A DNA stretch of 64,000 nucleotides, taken from contig NC_020054.1 of NCBI RefSeq assembly GCF_000331105.1, positions 3,344,024-3,408,023 of the forward strand. Reading direction: 5' to 3'. Of the stretch, positions 52,313 to 61,699 are shown piece after piece. Positions within the stretch are counted from its first letter, which is position 1. Each line of letters opens with the position of its first letter. Below the pieces are notes generated by a model that was not told the origin of the DNA, ran no database searches, and saw nothing but the letters and a program-made list of their open reading frames with translations. Position numbers and translations under genes: made by a program. This DNA comes from Fibrella aestuarina BUZ 2. Lineage in GTDB: Bacteria > Bacteroidota > Bacteroidia > Cytophagales > Spirosomataceae.

Positions 52313-53320
52313 TTATTTCTCAAACAGGCGCTTGATAACGTCTTGCTGGTTGCGCTGGAAAACGGCACGGTCGGGCGTTTCGGCCAGCAGCGTGTTGGGC
52401 GGGTAGTAGCTGTGTTGCGCGTAGCTGTCGGCGTAGAGTTCAAACCGCTGCCGCGACAGCAGGTTGGCCGGGCCGGTGCGCTGCCGAAACTGACGGAGCG
52501 CGTTCAGGTCGATGTCGGCGTTGGCGACCATACTTTCGCCCGCTCCCGCTTCGGCCAGCACCAGCCCCTTGTAATCGACGATTTTGGAGCCCGTATCGAG
52601 TGAACCCATCGGGATGTTGATGCCCGCTACCCCCGCCGAGTTGGCCGACACCACATAGCCCATGTTTTCGGTGGCGCGGGCCATCTTCGCCACGTTGCGC
52701 GGGGTCAGCATGGGGCTACCAGCCTCTGAAGTCGAGTGCAGGAAAATTTCGGCCCCGCGCATGGCCAGGCAGCGCGCCACTTCCGGGTACAGAATCTCTT
52801 CCGACGCAATGCAGGCCAGGTTGCCAATGTTGGTTTTCGCGACCGGAAAAACGGCGTCGTAGCCGTACGCTTCCAGGTAGTAAGCCCACACATCGTGCGG
52901 AGTGGGCGTCAGCATGGCGTTGAGGCGGCGGTAGCGCAGAATGACGTCGCCGTTGGGACCCATGATAAAGCTCGTCTGAAAATACAGGTCGGGGAAGTGC
53001 GGGTCGAGCTCGTAGGCGTTGCCGGAAAAATAGATCTTGTGTTTTTGCACCATGGCGCCCAGTGCCTCGTAAATCCGGCCGTCGAGTTCGAGGGCGGCCT
53101 TGTCGCGCCAGTCGATCAGGCTTTCGGTTTGCGGAAACCCCGTCAGAAAATACTCGGGCACCACAACCAGCAGGGTATCCCGGCCAGCAAAACCGATGGA
53201 CGCTTCAATCTGTTTGTCGATGCGGTCGATCGAAGCCAGCATGACAGCTTCAGCTTCGTCGCGGGTGGTCGTGTGGTTAATGGTCTGGCAGGTTAACTGG
53301 AGCGCGAGGGCTTTGTACAT
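52313..53320 (-). CDS. Nitrilase-superfamily carbon-nitrogen hydrolase with Lys-to-Arg at the active site
   Basis: 335 residues from ATG 53320. Catalytic Glu in VVVPEYFLTGFP and Cys in NLACIASEEILYPE are clear. The catalytic Lys expected in a YRK segment is replaced: the sequence reads LRYRRLNAM. Family members hydrolyse amides or nitriles in the cytosol. The Arg may lower or change activity, so a non-standard substrate or a pseudo-enzyme is possible. No operon partner on its strand. Confidence 0.82.
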   Translation of the reverse strand: MYKALALQLTCQTINHTTTRDEAEAVMLASIDRIDKQIEASIGFAGRDTLLVVVPEYFLTGFPQTESLIDWRDKAALELDGRIYEALGAMVQKHKIYFSGNAYELDPHFPDLYFQTSFIMGPNGDVILRYRRLNAMLTPTPHDVWAYYLEAYGYDAVFPVAKTNIGNLACIASEEILYPEVARCLAMRGAEIFLHSTSEAGSPMLTPRNVAKMARATENMGYVVSANSAGVAGINIPMGSLDTGSKIVDYKGLVLAEAGAGESMVANADIDLNALRQFRQRTGPANLLSRQRFELYADSYAQHSYYPPNTLLAETPDRAVFQRNQQDVIKRLFEK

Positions 53321-53650
53321 GGGGGAAGGAGTTGCAATAACTGACCAGACGTGATCGTCCAATCAATCATTTGTTTCAAACGTGTATTGATGGTGGTAAA
53401 AACAACGATGACACGCCTGCAAATTACACCACGGACGTTAATTCAGTGCGCGCGTGGCCATCCGACCAAAAAAGACAGCGTGCTGGTGGGCGGTTGGTAC
53501 CCGCTAAGCCGATGATAAGCATCGCTTTAGCCCGGCAGGCCTGGCTGAAACCGGCCTACGATCCTCCGCAACGTACCCAGACGGATACGATTAATCGCGC
53601 CGATGACTGTACTTTGTAGCCCGAGCCGAGTCTGGCTCGTCTTGTCGCCC
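53321..53650. other. Divergent intergenic region of nitrilase and kynU
   Basis: About 330 bases. No repeat or strong terminator. TACTTTG at 53611-53617 lies 33 bp before the kynU start and resembles a -7 box, but is one base short of TAnnTTTG. A frame at 53371-53619 has no recognisable product. Confidence 0.5.
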
Positions 53651-54949
53651 ATGAACTTCGTCAACGACCGCCTCTTTGCCCGCCAGCTCGATCAGGCCGA
53701 TCCGCTCCGTACCTACCGCGAGCAGTTTCACATGCCGCAGCGCAACGGTCAGCCGCTCATTTACTTCTGCGGCAATTCGCTTGGGCTGCAACCCAAAGCG
53801 ACCCGGGCCGCCATCGATCAGGAATTGGCCGTGTGGCAGCAACTGGCCGTGGAAGGCTGGTTTGAGCGGGACCCGGTTTTACAGAACGACCCCTGGCTGA
53901 CCATCCACGAACGGAGCAAAGCCGCGCTGGCGCATATTGTGGGCGGCACGGAGGCCGAGGTATGCGCCATGAACAACCTCACGGTCAACATGCACCTGCT
54001 GCTGACCTCGTTTTACCGACCTACCGAAGGACGTACCCAAATCCTGACCATCAGCGGCGATTTTCCGTCGGACCAGTATGCGCTGGAAACCCACGTGCGG
54101 GCGCGGGGGCTCGATCCGAAGCAGGTGCTGGTTGAGGTCGCGCCCCGCCCGGATGCCGTAACCTGGCAATTGACCGATCTACTTGACGCCATCGACCAGC
54201 ACGCCGACCAACTGGCACTGGTGTTGTTGAGTGGCGTGCACTACTACACCGGGCAGGCGTTTGATATGGCCGCCATTGCGCGGAAAGCGCAGGCACACAA
54301 CATCCTTGTCGGTTTCGATCTGGCGCATGCTGTTGGCAACGTACCCCTGAACCTCCACGAGTGGGGCGTCGACTTTGCCTTCTGGTGTACCTATAAATAC
54401 CTCAACAGTGGGCCGGGCGGCCTATCGGGTGTGTTTGTACACGAGAAGCACCATGACGCTGCCAGCGATACCAGCAACGTACCCAGACTGGCCGGCTGGT
54501 GGGGCTACGACCAGACGCGTCGGTTTGAGATGACCGGGGGCTTCGTGCCGATGCGGGGTGCCGATGGCTGGCAGGTGAGCACACCCACGGTGCTGTCGAT
54601 GGCGGCCCACAACACCGCCGTGCAGCTAACGGCGGCAGCGGGCATGCCCAACCTGCGCCGGAAAAGCGAACAACTGACCGCCTATCTCCAGTTTTTGCTG
54701 ACCGATCTGACGCAGCAGGGCCTCCTCACGATCATCACCCCCGCCGACCCGGCGCAGCGTGGTTGCCAGCTTTCGTTGCTGGTAGCTCAGCGGGGGCGGG
54801 CTGTTTTCGAGCAGCTTACCAAAGCAGGCATCATCGGCGATTGGCGCGAACCTGATTGCATCCGGCTGGCGCCAACACCCCTCTATAATACGTTTGACGA
54901 AGTCTGGCAGGTGGCCGACACGCTACGCCGTTTGCTGACCGCCGGCTGA
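53651..54949 (+). CDS. kynU: Kynureninase
   Basis: PLP enzyme splitting kynurenine to anthranilate and alanine, in tryptophan breakdown. 432 residues from ATG 53651. N-terminal YFCGNSLGLQPKATRAAIDQEL, active-site WCTYKYLNSGPGGLSG (the Lys binds PLP) and GWWGYDQTRRFEMT are typical. Kynurenine formamidase and tryptophan dioxygenase genes are not in this window. The 3' end overlaps the convergent TetR gene by 27 bases. Confidence 0.96.
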   Translation: MNFVNDRLFARQLDQADPLRTYREQFHMPQRNGQPLIYFCGNSLGLQPKATRAAIDQELAVWQQLAVEGWFERDPVLQNDPWLTIHERSKAALAHIVGGTEAEVCAMNNLTVNMHLLLTSFYRPTEGRTQILTISGDFPSDQYALETHVRARGLDPKQVLVEVAPRPDAVTWQLTDLLDAIDQHADQLALVLLSGVHYYTGQAFDMAAIARKAQAHNILVGFDLAHAVGNVPLNLHEWGVDFAFWCTYKYLNSGPGGLSGVFVHEKHHDAASDTSNVPRLAGWWGYDQTRRFEMTGGFVPMRGADGWQVSTPTVLSMAAHNTAVQLTAAAGMPNLRRKSEQLTAYLQFLLTDLTQQGLLTIITPADPAQRGCQLSLLVAQRGRAVFEQLTKAGIIGDWREPDCIRLAPTPLYNTFDEVWQVADTLRRLLTAG

Positions 54950-55591
54950 GACGGGCTGCGCGGCCGTAGTGGGCACGTCGGTCGTTTCGGTCAGCTTAGC
55001 CAGCCCGTCGTATAAGTACTGAACGGCCCGCTCAATCTGGTCCCAGCCCTTTTCGTCGCCGAGGGAAATGCCCAACAGCGTGCGTTTGTCCTGCGCCAGA
55101 AACGTCAGCATCGTCATGGCGCTCACCAGGATAGCCAATAGCGGTCGCCCGTGCGCCGGGTGCACCAGCCGTGACATGGTATCGACCAGCGATTGAATTT
55201 GCTCTTCTTTCCCCGCCATAAGGGGGTTGATTGCCCCCGGCTGGTAGGCAAGCAGGTCGTTTTTCAGGATTTGCTGGGCGGGTGAGTTGGTTTTCAACTC
55301 CCGGAACTCGTTGAGCAGGTAGTCGCAGCAGAGTTTCAGAAAGGCCTCGGGCGAGAGCCCGTCCAACTGACTTCGGTCGATGAGCGGGTCGGTGCTCACG
55401 GGCATGTACTTGGCATAATAGGCCTCGATAAGCCCACTCAGCCCGCCAAAGTAGCGGTAAATCAGGATTTTATTCACCTTCGCCTGTTGAGCCAGTCGGT
55501 TGATACGTACCTGGTCAAAGCCTTCAGTGGTGATCAGTTCGTGAACGGCATCAATTAATCGTTGTTCGGTTTGCTGTCGATCGCGGGTCAT
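54923..55591 (-). CDS. TetR-family transcriptional regulator
   Basis: 222 residues. N-terminal helix-turn-helix: LITTEGFDQVRINRLAQQAKVNKILIYRYFGGLSGLIEAYYAKY. The remaining helices form the ligand-binding domain. The DNA-binding motif KVNKILIYRYFGG is nearly the same as in the second TetR gene at 61.8 kb, so the two are paralogues. Overlaps the kynU 3' end. No target gene is evident apart from its own upstream region. Confidence 0.93.
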   Translation of the reverse strand: MTRDRQQTEQRLIDAVHELITTEGFDQVRINRLAQQAKVNKILIYRYFGGLSGLIEAYYAKYMPVSTDPLIDRSQLDGLSPEAFLKLCCDYLLNEFRELKTNSPAQQILKNDLLAYQPGAINPLMAGKEEQIQSLVDTMSRLVHPAHGRPLLAILVSAMTMLTFLAQDKRTLLGISLGDEKGWDQIERAVQYLYDGLAKLTETTDVPTTAAQPVSAGGQQTA

Positions 55592-55622
55592 AGAGAAGCT
55601 GATGTTACCCTGTGTCTGATCT

Positions 55623-55645
55623 TGTAAATCAGTTGATTAATTACA
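55623..55645. promoter_or_regulatory. Candidate TetR operator upstream of 55591
   Basis: AATCA-GT-TGATT (55627-55638) sits inside an imperfect TGTAA/TTACA repeat, 32 bases before the regulator start. Weak evidence. Confidence 0.32.
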
Positions 55646-55672
55646 GTTTAAATATAGCGTTAGACTGCTTGT

Positions 55673-56614
55673 TTAACCTTGTTGGTTTAAAAAAGTTACA
55701 TTTCGTTGCCAACCTTCCCATTTTGTTCGCTTCACGGGCGACCGCCGAAATACTTCTTTGAACACCTCTTCGGTGATTTCCTGCCAGTCGTTCCGGCTCA
55801 CCGCCGTCAGCTCGGGCGATGGGTCAAAGGCAGGTGTCTGATGCGGTTTGGCGAACCGATTCCACGGACAAACATCCTGGCAGATATCGCAGCCAAAGAC
55901 CCAGTTCTGGAATTTGCCCCGCACGTCTTCGGGAATGGCTTCTTTCAGTTCGATCGTGAAGTAGGAGATACACCGGCTGCCATCCACCACATAGGGTGCC
56001 ACGATGGCGTCGGTGGGGCAGGCGTCGATACAGCGCGTGCAGGTGCCGCAGTGGTCGGTGGTGGGGCCGTCGGGTTGGAGGGGTAGGTCGAGAATCAGCT
56101 CGCCGATGAAGAAGAAGCTGCCCATTTGCCGGTTGAGCAGGTTGCTGTGTTTACCCACCCAGCCCAGCCCGCTTTTGGCCGCCCACGCCTTGTCCATCAC
56201 CGGTGCCGAATCGACAAAGGCCCGGCCGCCCACCTCGCCAATCTCATCCTGAATAAACTGAAGCAGGTCTTTGAGCTTGTCTTTCAGCACAAAATGGTAG
56301 TCGGTACCGTAGGCGTATTTGGAGAGCTTCAGGTCGTCGTCGCCTTCGGGCAGGCGCTTGGCCGGGTCGGGGAAGTAGTTGAGCAGCACCGACACCACCG
56401 ATTGGGCCCCGTCGACCAGCAGGCGAGGATCGAGCCGTTTGTCGAAGTGGTTGGCCATGTAACCCATCTGCCCGTGCCTATTCTGGTTGAGCCAGTTCTC
56501 AAGGCGTGGGGCTTCGGCTTCCAGAAACTCCGCTTTGGCAATGCCGCAGAAGTCGAAGCCTAGGTCAAGGGCTTTGGCCTTAATCAGTCGGGCGTTGGTA
56601 GCAGCGTTGTTCAC
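55673..56614 (-). CDS. queG: Epoxyqueuosine reductase
   Basis: Last step of queuosine synthesis in tRNA: cobalamin-dependent reduction of epoxyqueuosine. 313 residues. Two [4Fe-4S] clusters are bound by [12 protein letters not shown] and [25 protein letters not shown] and the start [13 protein letters not shown] are typical. The C-terminal HEAT extension seen in some homologues is absent, as in the short form. Located between two TetR-like regulator regions without an obvious partner. Confidence 0.95.
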   Translation of the reverse strand: MNNAATNARLIKAKALDLGFDFCGIAKAEFLEAEAPRLENWLNQNRHGQMGYMANHFDKRLDPRLLVDGAQSVVSVLLNYFPDPAKRLPEGDDDLKLSKYAYGTDYHFVLKDKLKDLLQFIQDEIGEVGGRAFVDSAPVMDKAWAAKSGLGWVGKHSNLLNRQMGSFFFIGELILDLPLQPDGPTTDHCGTCTRCIDACPTDAIVAPYVVDGSRCISYFTIELKEAIPEDVRGKFQNWVFGCDICQDVCPWNRFAKPHQTPAFDPSPELTAVSRNDWQEITEEVFKEVFRRSPVKRTKWEGWQRNVTFLNQQG

Positions 56615-57136
56615 AAACCCATAAGGTTTTCGAACCGGTATAGGTTTCCTCGTCAGGTACGTACTATCAAGGCGGTGGAAAGCATCGAAAAAGACGGTGG
56701 AACCAGCTGCTACAACATATACGCTTGTGTACGGCGAAATTCAACCGTATCTTTTCGTGAATCAGTCAAGCGGTTTGTTAGCCCCAACGTAGGGAAAGCT
56801 CAAGTATCAAATCAAATTAATTACCCGTGTTGCATGGGCAGGCTTCCGACAGCAGGATGCGGCCACAGCGGTTGGACCTTTGGCTCGTTCGGCGGATTTC
56901 GGCTGACAGGATAAACGCCCCGGTTGGGCAAGATCAGTTTGCCGGGTAGCGTCTTGGCGATGGGGTGCATGCCCCGAAAAGCAAGAGCTGAACTAAATAC
57001 AGTACTACAAAATGCGAACCGGGCCGCCGGTGCGGTGCGTATTTTGTAGTGAACGTGCTGCAATCAGCAAGTTGGCAGCAATCTTTAACGAGGCATTTTA
57101 TATTTATGCACTATTACCGGACTTTTCGTCAATAAT
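56615..57136. other. Intergenic stretch before the AT-rich esterase gene
   Basis: About 520 bases. Frames here have no signal peptide, motif or plausible family. A long hairpin at 57004-57050 is the only structured element (ACTACAAAAT/ATTTTGTAGT arms around a GC-rich inner stem). Base composition falls sharply at its right end, where the AT-rich gene begins. Confidence 0.55.
57004..57050. repeat. 47-base hairpin at the edge of the AT-rich segment
   Basis: ACTACAAAAT (57004-57013) and ATTTTGTAGT (57041-57050) are exact complements, and ACCGG/CCGGT pairs inside. It may be the end of an old inserted fragment or a terminator for transcription from the left. Confidence 0.65.
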
Positions 57137-57973
57137 ATGAAGCATTTCATAGTGATCTTTATACTTCTCACATCACAGGCAATAGCCCAAGCACCACAGT
57201 TGTATAATCATGTCGCCAACGACGTGCATTTAATACATTCCCGGGTATTAAATCAAGATCGCCAAGTATACATTAATGTTCCAAAACTCGATTCTGTAGA
57301 TAGTGGCAAGGCATTACCCGTTTTATATCTCTTAGATGGGGAGAATCATTTTCACATTCTTTCTGCATATATCGAGTATTTAAGGCATTGGCAGGTTATT
57401 CCTCCAATACTAGTAGTAGGCATTGTCAGTTTGGATCGAATAAAAGACCTTACACCCATTACTAGTTTAATCGACTTTGACGGTAAAGTGTCTTCTAAGT
57501 ATAAGACTTCCGGCGGCAATGAGCAGTTTTTTGACTTTATTCAACAGGAATTGATGCCTTACATAGAGGCTAATTATAAAACAAGTTCTTTCAAACTATT
57601 CGCCGGACATTCACTCGGTGGTCTTACCGTTATTAATTGCATGCTTACGCGTCCTGATATGTTCAATGCATATATTGCAATAAGCCCTTCGGTATGGTTT
57701 GGTAATAAATATATTGTATCAGTGGCAGAACAAAAACTACCAAAACTGCCAATGAGAGACAAAAAATTTTTCTATAGCGTAGGGAATGAAGATGGTCATT
57801 TTCGAAATGATTTGCTAATACTTGATAAACTAGTTAAACAGAGTAGGTTGAAAACCTTTGAACACAAGTATAAATATTATCCTTACGAAGACCACATGAC
57901 AGAGCCAATTCCGGCCTATTATGATGCGATACGGTTTGTCTATAAGAATTGGAAAAACGATATGAAAAAGTGA
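57137..57973 (+). CDS. Secreted alpha/beta-hydrolase esterase (PF00756-like), AT-rich
   Basis: 278 residues, signal peptide ending AIAQAP. Alpha/beta-hydrolase with LPVLYLLDGENHFH, nucleophile elbow LFAGHSLGG and a His near the C-terminus (YEDHMTEPIPAYYD). It belongs to the putative esterase group that includes enterochelin esterase-like enzymes. GC content by eye is about 37 %, against about 57 % in neighbours, with AT-rich codon choice (AAA, AAT, TTA), which suggests horizontal transfer. No mobility gene remains near it. Confidence 0.8.
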   Translation: MKHFIVIFILLTSQAIAQAPQLYNHVANDVHLIHSRVLNQDRQVYINVPKLDSVDSGKALPVLYLLDGENHFHILSAYIEYLRHWQVIPPILVVGIVSLDRIKDLTPITSLIDFDGKVSSKYKTSGGNEQFFDFIQQELMPYIEANYKTSSFKLFAGHSLGGLTVINCMLTRPDMFNAYIAISPSVWFGNKYIVSVAEQKLPKLPMRDKKFFYSVGNEDGHFRNDLLILDKLVKQSRLKTFEHKYKYYPYEDHMTEPIPAYYDAIRFVYKNWKNDMKK

Positions 57974-58191
57974 TTTGATTGCAATAAGTGGAAATTAGAC
58001 AGCTCAAAAAACCTGCACAACTTCATGTGTGTAAAGACGCCTGCGTCGCCATCACCAGCTAGAGTCGCCAGGTGACCCGGTTTTGCTTACTTCCATTGCC
58101 GGGTTCCGTCCAATAATGTAAATGCCCCGCCGGAGGCACTGCTATTACAATACAATTATAGTGCAGGTGCAACCGTGACCAACAAAACCCG

Positions 58192-58686
58192 ATGCAACCA
58201 CGGATTGAAACAATTGCGGCCAAAACACTGGTCGGGATGCGGCTGACGATGTCATTGACACACAACCGGACGAGCGACCTGTGGCGGGCGTTTATGCCGC
58301 TTCGGCATCAGATCGCCAATCAGCTATCGACGGAGTTGATATCATTGCAAACGTACCCAGCGGGGTATTTCGACGCCTTCAATCCGGCTGTGGAGTTTGA
58401 AAAATGGGCCTTGGCTGAGATGTCGGATGTAGGTAACGTACCTGACAAAATGCAGGCGTTCACGCTGCCGGGTGGCTTGTATGCCGTGTTTTTAGACAAA
58501 GGCTCCAGCTCCGATACCCGCACTATCCAATACATCTTCACGACCTGGCTACCCGCCTCCGCTTATGAGCTAGACCACCGGCCTCACTTCGAGGTGCTGG
58601 GTGCCAATTACAAAAACGCCGATCCCCACTCGGAAGAAGAAATCTGGATTCCCATCCGGCCAAAGACCATGGCTATTCCGATTTAA
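58192..58686 (+). CDS. GyrI-like effector-binding domain protein
   Basis: 164 residues of the AraC effector-binding/GyrI-like fold: MQPRIETIAAKTLVGMRLTMSL at the start, LPGGLYAVFLDKG in the middle and EEEIWIPIRPK at the end, the classic three parts. There is no DNA-binding domain. Family members bind small hydrophobic molecules or gyrase. GC content is again like the chromosome. Convergent with the subtilase gene. Confidence 0.85.
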   Translation: MQPRIETIAAKTLVGMRLTMSLTHNRTSDLWRAFMPLRHQIANQLSTELISLQTYPAGYFDAFNPAVEFEKWALAEMSDVGNVPDKMQAFTLPGGLYAVFLDKGSSSDTRTIQYIFTTWLPASAYELDHRPHFEVLGANYKNADPHSEEEIWIPIRPKTMAIPI

Positions 58687-58716
58687 TTCGGATCCTAAGC
58701 GGATACGTACCCAGCC

Positions 58717-60249
58717 CTATTCCCAGATCACCTCAACCACTTCTCGCTTCAAATCGATGGTGGTGCGGGCTTCGTTGGGTTGTCGGCGGATGATAAGCTG
58801 GTTTTTGGCGGGGCGTACCACGTCCTGCTGCAAGACGTGCGTGGCGTCTTTCTTCCGAAAAATCGACACGGCCGTTTCGGGCTGATCGAGCGTCAGGGCA
58901 AATTGCTTGCCTTTGGCACGTACCTCGCGGGCGGTCTGGGGTGGTTCCTGCCCGCGTACCAACGCCAGCGCGCGGCTCGCCTGCGGGACGCCGTACCCCA
59001 CGTAATTGTTGCCGTAGGGGTAGAGGTGCGCCGATTTTTCGATGATCTCCTTGATTTTTCGACTCGACAGCTTCGGGTTGGCCTGCATCAGGCAGGCGGC
59101 AAAACCCGTAATCACCGGGGCCGACAGCGACGTGCCGTAGAGTGAGAAGCACGCGACATTAGGTTTCAGGTAGGGGAGTGGCTCCGGCCCGATGCTGCTA
59201 TAGCCGATGCGGTTCCAAAGGCGCGCGTTGGTAGCCCCCACGGCCAGTACGCCCTCGGCATCGGCCGGGGTGCTGATGATCCGCCAGCTGCGGTCGTCGC
59301 CCTCGTTGCCCGCCGACACGATGATGAGCATACCCTTCTTGTCGACAGCCATCTGCGCGGCGCGGCTAATCAGGCTGGTATGGCCATCCATCTGGAACGT
59401 TTCGTAGTTCTCCTGCGGATTGGAAAAGCCTCGTGCGTAGCCCAGCGAGGTGTTGATCAGTCGCACGCCCAGGCTGTCGAGCCATTCCATTGCCTGCACC
59501 CAGTTGTCTTCTTCGCCCCGAAACTCCCGGTTGCCAGCGTCGGTGCGGGCCAGGTAAAACGTAGCGTCGTAGCCCAAGCCCAGTTGCAGATTCCCAACGG
59601 GATCATACCCCGCGATGGCCGCCAGCACTTCGGTGCCGTGCGTGTCGGAATACGTGTCGAGGGTGCGGAAGAGGTTGTCTTTCGATTTGGCCCGGTTCAC
59701 GTAATCACGTACCTGCCGGAAGCCGCCCCGCTGGGCGATGGGCTTCAGCACCGCCGCTGAGTCGGCCGCAAAAAAGCCCGCGTCGATCACGCCGATCTGC
59801 ACAAAACGCCCCGTGAGGTTTTCCTGCGCAAACGCCTGCGACTGAATCTGCCCCATCACCGGGGCCAATTGGGGCTGGCTCAGGCTGGGTACGTCGGGCA
59901 GGCTCGTGATCACGATGGCGGGGTCGATGGAGTGCACCTCACGCACGAAAGCCAGCCGTTTGACCTGCTCACGTTGGGCCTCGGTCAGCCGGGCCGACAC
60001 CGCGTTGAGCCAGCGCGACTGGCTTTTCGGCGCAATGCCCAGGGCCTGTAACTGCCGCACATACGTACCTGAAACCGGTTTGTCGGTGTCGTCGACCGGC
60101 AGCTGGAGCGCCTGGCGGTTGGCCAGAGCCTGCGCCGACAGGGCGGGCGTTGCCGATGGGTCTTTGTCGGTCAGCAGAATCCAGTAAGCCGGTTGAGCCG
60201 CCACCAACGTGGCCGAAAGAATAAGGGCAAGAAGCAGCAGATGACGCAT
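58717..60249 (-). CDS. Subtilisin-like serine protease (S8 family), secreted
   Basis: 510 residues, signal peptide ending VAAQ. The catalytic triad is Asp in GVIDAGF, His in SDTHGTEVLAAI and Ser in YGTSLSAPVITGFAA, with oxyanion Asn in VSAGNEGDD. An N-terminal prodomain of about 110 residues precedes the Asp, so it is a zymogen-type enzyme. A C-terminal domain of about 100 residues may be a sorting or stability domain. No type IX secretion signal is obvious. Confidence 0.93.
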   Translation of the reverse strand: MRHLLLLALILSATLVAAQPAYWILLTDKDPSATPALSAQALANRQALQLPVDDTDKPVSGTYVRQLQALGIAPKSQSRWLNAVSARLTEAQREQVKRLAFVREVHSIDPAIVITSLPDVPSLSQPQLAPVMGQIQSQAFAQENLTGRFVQIGVIDAGFFAADSAAVLKPIAQRGGFRQVRDYVNRAKSKDNLFRTLDTYSDTHGTEVLAAIAGYDPVGNLQLGLGYDATFYLARTDAGNREFRGEEDNWVQAMEWLDSLGVRLINTSLGYARGFSNPQENYETFQMDGHTSLISRAAQMAVDKKGMLIIVSAGNEGDDRSWRIISTPADAEGVLAVGATNARLWNRIGYSSIGPEPLPYLKPNVACFSLYGTSLSAPVITGFAACLMQANPKLSSRKIKEIIEKSAHLYPYGNNYVGYGVPQASRALALVRGQEPPQTAREVRAKGKQFALTLDQPETAVSIFRKKDATHVLQQDVVRPAKNQLIIRRQPNEARTTIDLKREVVEVIWE

Positions 60250-60285
60250 AGCGCAGCAGAAAACAACGATCTTTGGCGATGAAGG

Positions 60286-60354
60286 CTAGTTGTGGTCATT
60301 GGTCGTGCTTATTGACCGCGAGGAATGACGCCGGAGGCCAGTGACCACGACTAA
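60286..60354. repeat. Inverted repeat in the divergent subtilase-pepP region
   Basis: CTAGTTGTGGTCATTGGTC (60286-60304) pairs with 60336-60354 at 15 of 19 positions. Left-hand words have a 7-bp phase from 60290 (TTGTGGT, CATTGGT). It is the one member of the family clearly located between divergent genes. Confidence 0.6.
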
Positions 60355-60396
60355 CACCAATCAATCAACAAAACAAACACGATTTCGTCCTTGCTT

Positions 60397-61692
60397 ATGC
60401 GCTATTCGCCCATTGATAGCCAACTTTTCGTGCAAAATCGGCAGCGACTCACCCAACTGTTGCCCGGGAAGGCGATGGTGATCCTCAACGCCAACGACAT
60501 TCTACCCACCAACGCCGACGGCACGCTGCCCTTTCGGCAAAGCAGCGACCTATTCTACCTGTCGGGGGTCGATCAGGAAGAATCGCGGCTGGTGCTGTTT
60601 CCCGAGCACCCCGACCCGAAATTTCGCGAAGTGCTGTTCCTGCGCGAAACCAGCGAACTGATCGAAATCTGGGAAGGCCACAAACTCACCAAAGCCGAGG
60701 CCGAAGCGACGTCGGGCATTCCGCAGAAACAGATTTACTGGAACACCCAGTTCGAGGCCATCTTCACGCAGATGGTCTTCGAGGCGCAGGTCGTTTTCCT
60801 GAATGCCAACGAGCATACCCGCAACGGCAACGAGGTAGAAACGCGGGAGGCCCGGTTTGTGGCCGATTTTAAACGCCAGTATCCGCTGCACACGCTCGCC
60901 CGGCTGGCGCCGCTGATGCATCAGCTGCGGGCCATCAAACTGCCGCAGGAGGTGGCCTTGTTGCAGCAGGCAATCGACATCACCGACGGTATGTTCCGCC
61001 GACTGCTTGGCTTTGTGAAACCCGGCGTCTGGGAATACGAAATCGAAGCCGAGATGATGCACGAGTTTTTGCGAAATCGCTCGCGGGGGGCGGCTTATAC
61101 GCCCATCATCGCGTCGGGTAAAAACGCCTGCGTGTTGCATTACATCGAAAACAATGCGCAGTGCCAGGCGGGCGAGGTGCTGCTGCTCGATCTGGGAGCG
61201 GAATACGCCAACTACAACGCCGACATGACCCGCTCCATTCCGGTAAGTGGCCGCTTCACGCCGCGGCAGCGGGCAGTATATGACGCCGTACTGCGTGTGA
61301 TGCGGGCCGCCACGCAACTGCTCGTAACGGGCAATATCTGGGACAACTACCACCGCGAAGTAGGCAAAATCATGGAGTCGGAACTGATCGGCCTCGGTTT
61401 GCTCGACCGGCACGAGGTGGCGAAACAGGACCCCGACGCGCCGCTCTACAAGAAATACTTCATGCACGGCACCTCCCACTTCCTGGGTCTCGACGTGCAC
61501 GACGTGGGCAACAAGTACCGCCGCTTCGAGCCGGGTATGGTCTTCACCTGCGAACCGGGCATCTACATTCGGGAAGAAGGGCTGGGCATTCGGCTCGAAA
61601 ACAATATCCTGATCACCGAAACGGGCAATATTGATCTGATGGCCAATATTCCCGTGGAGGCCGATGAGATCGAGGCGTTGATGAATGCCTGA
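60397..61692 (+). CDS. pepP: Xaa-Pro aminopeptidase (M24B)
   Basis: Cleaves N-terminal residues before Pro. 431 residues from ATG 60397. N-terminal creatinase-type domain followed by the pita-bread domain. Metal ligands appear as LLLDLGAEYANYNADMTRSI (two Asp), HGTSHFLGLDVHD (His), CEPGIYI (Glu) and RLENNILIT (Glu). All five are present. Cytoplasmic. The following terminator serves the convergent TetR gene better than this one. Confidence 0.94.
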   Translation: MRYSPIDSQLFVQNRQRLTQLLPGKAMVILNANDILPTNADGTLPFRQSSDLFYLSGVDQEESRLVLFPEHPDPKFREVLFLRETSELIEIWEGHKLTKAEAEATSGIPQKQIYWNTQFEAIFTQMVFEAQVVFLNANEHTRNGNEVETREARFVADFKRQYPLHTLARLAPLMHQLRAIKLPQEVALLQQAIDITDGMFRRLLGFVKPGVWEYEIEAEMMHEFLRNRSRGAAYTPIIASGKNACVLHYIENNAQCQAGEVLLLDLGAEYANYNADMTRSIPVSGRFTPRQRAVYDAVLRVMRAATQLLVTGNIWDNYHREVGKIMESELIGLGLLDRHEVAKQDPDAPLYKKYFMHGTSHFLGLDVHDVGNKYRRFEPGMVFTCEPGIYIREEGLGIRLENNILITETGNIDLMANIPVEADEIEALMNA

Positions 61693-61699
61693 TACAAAA

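Noticed and set aside
56821..57063. 80-codon minus-strand frame before the AT-rich esterase
   Set aside because: Crosses the 57004-57050 hairpin and shows no recognisable family or signal.
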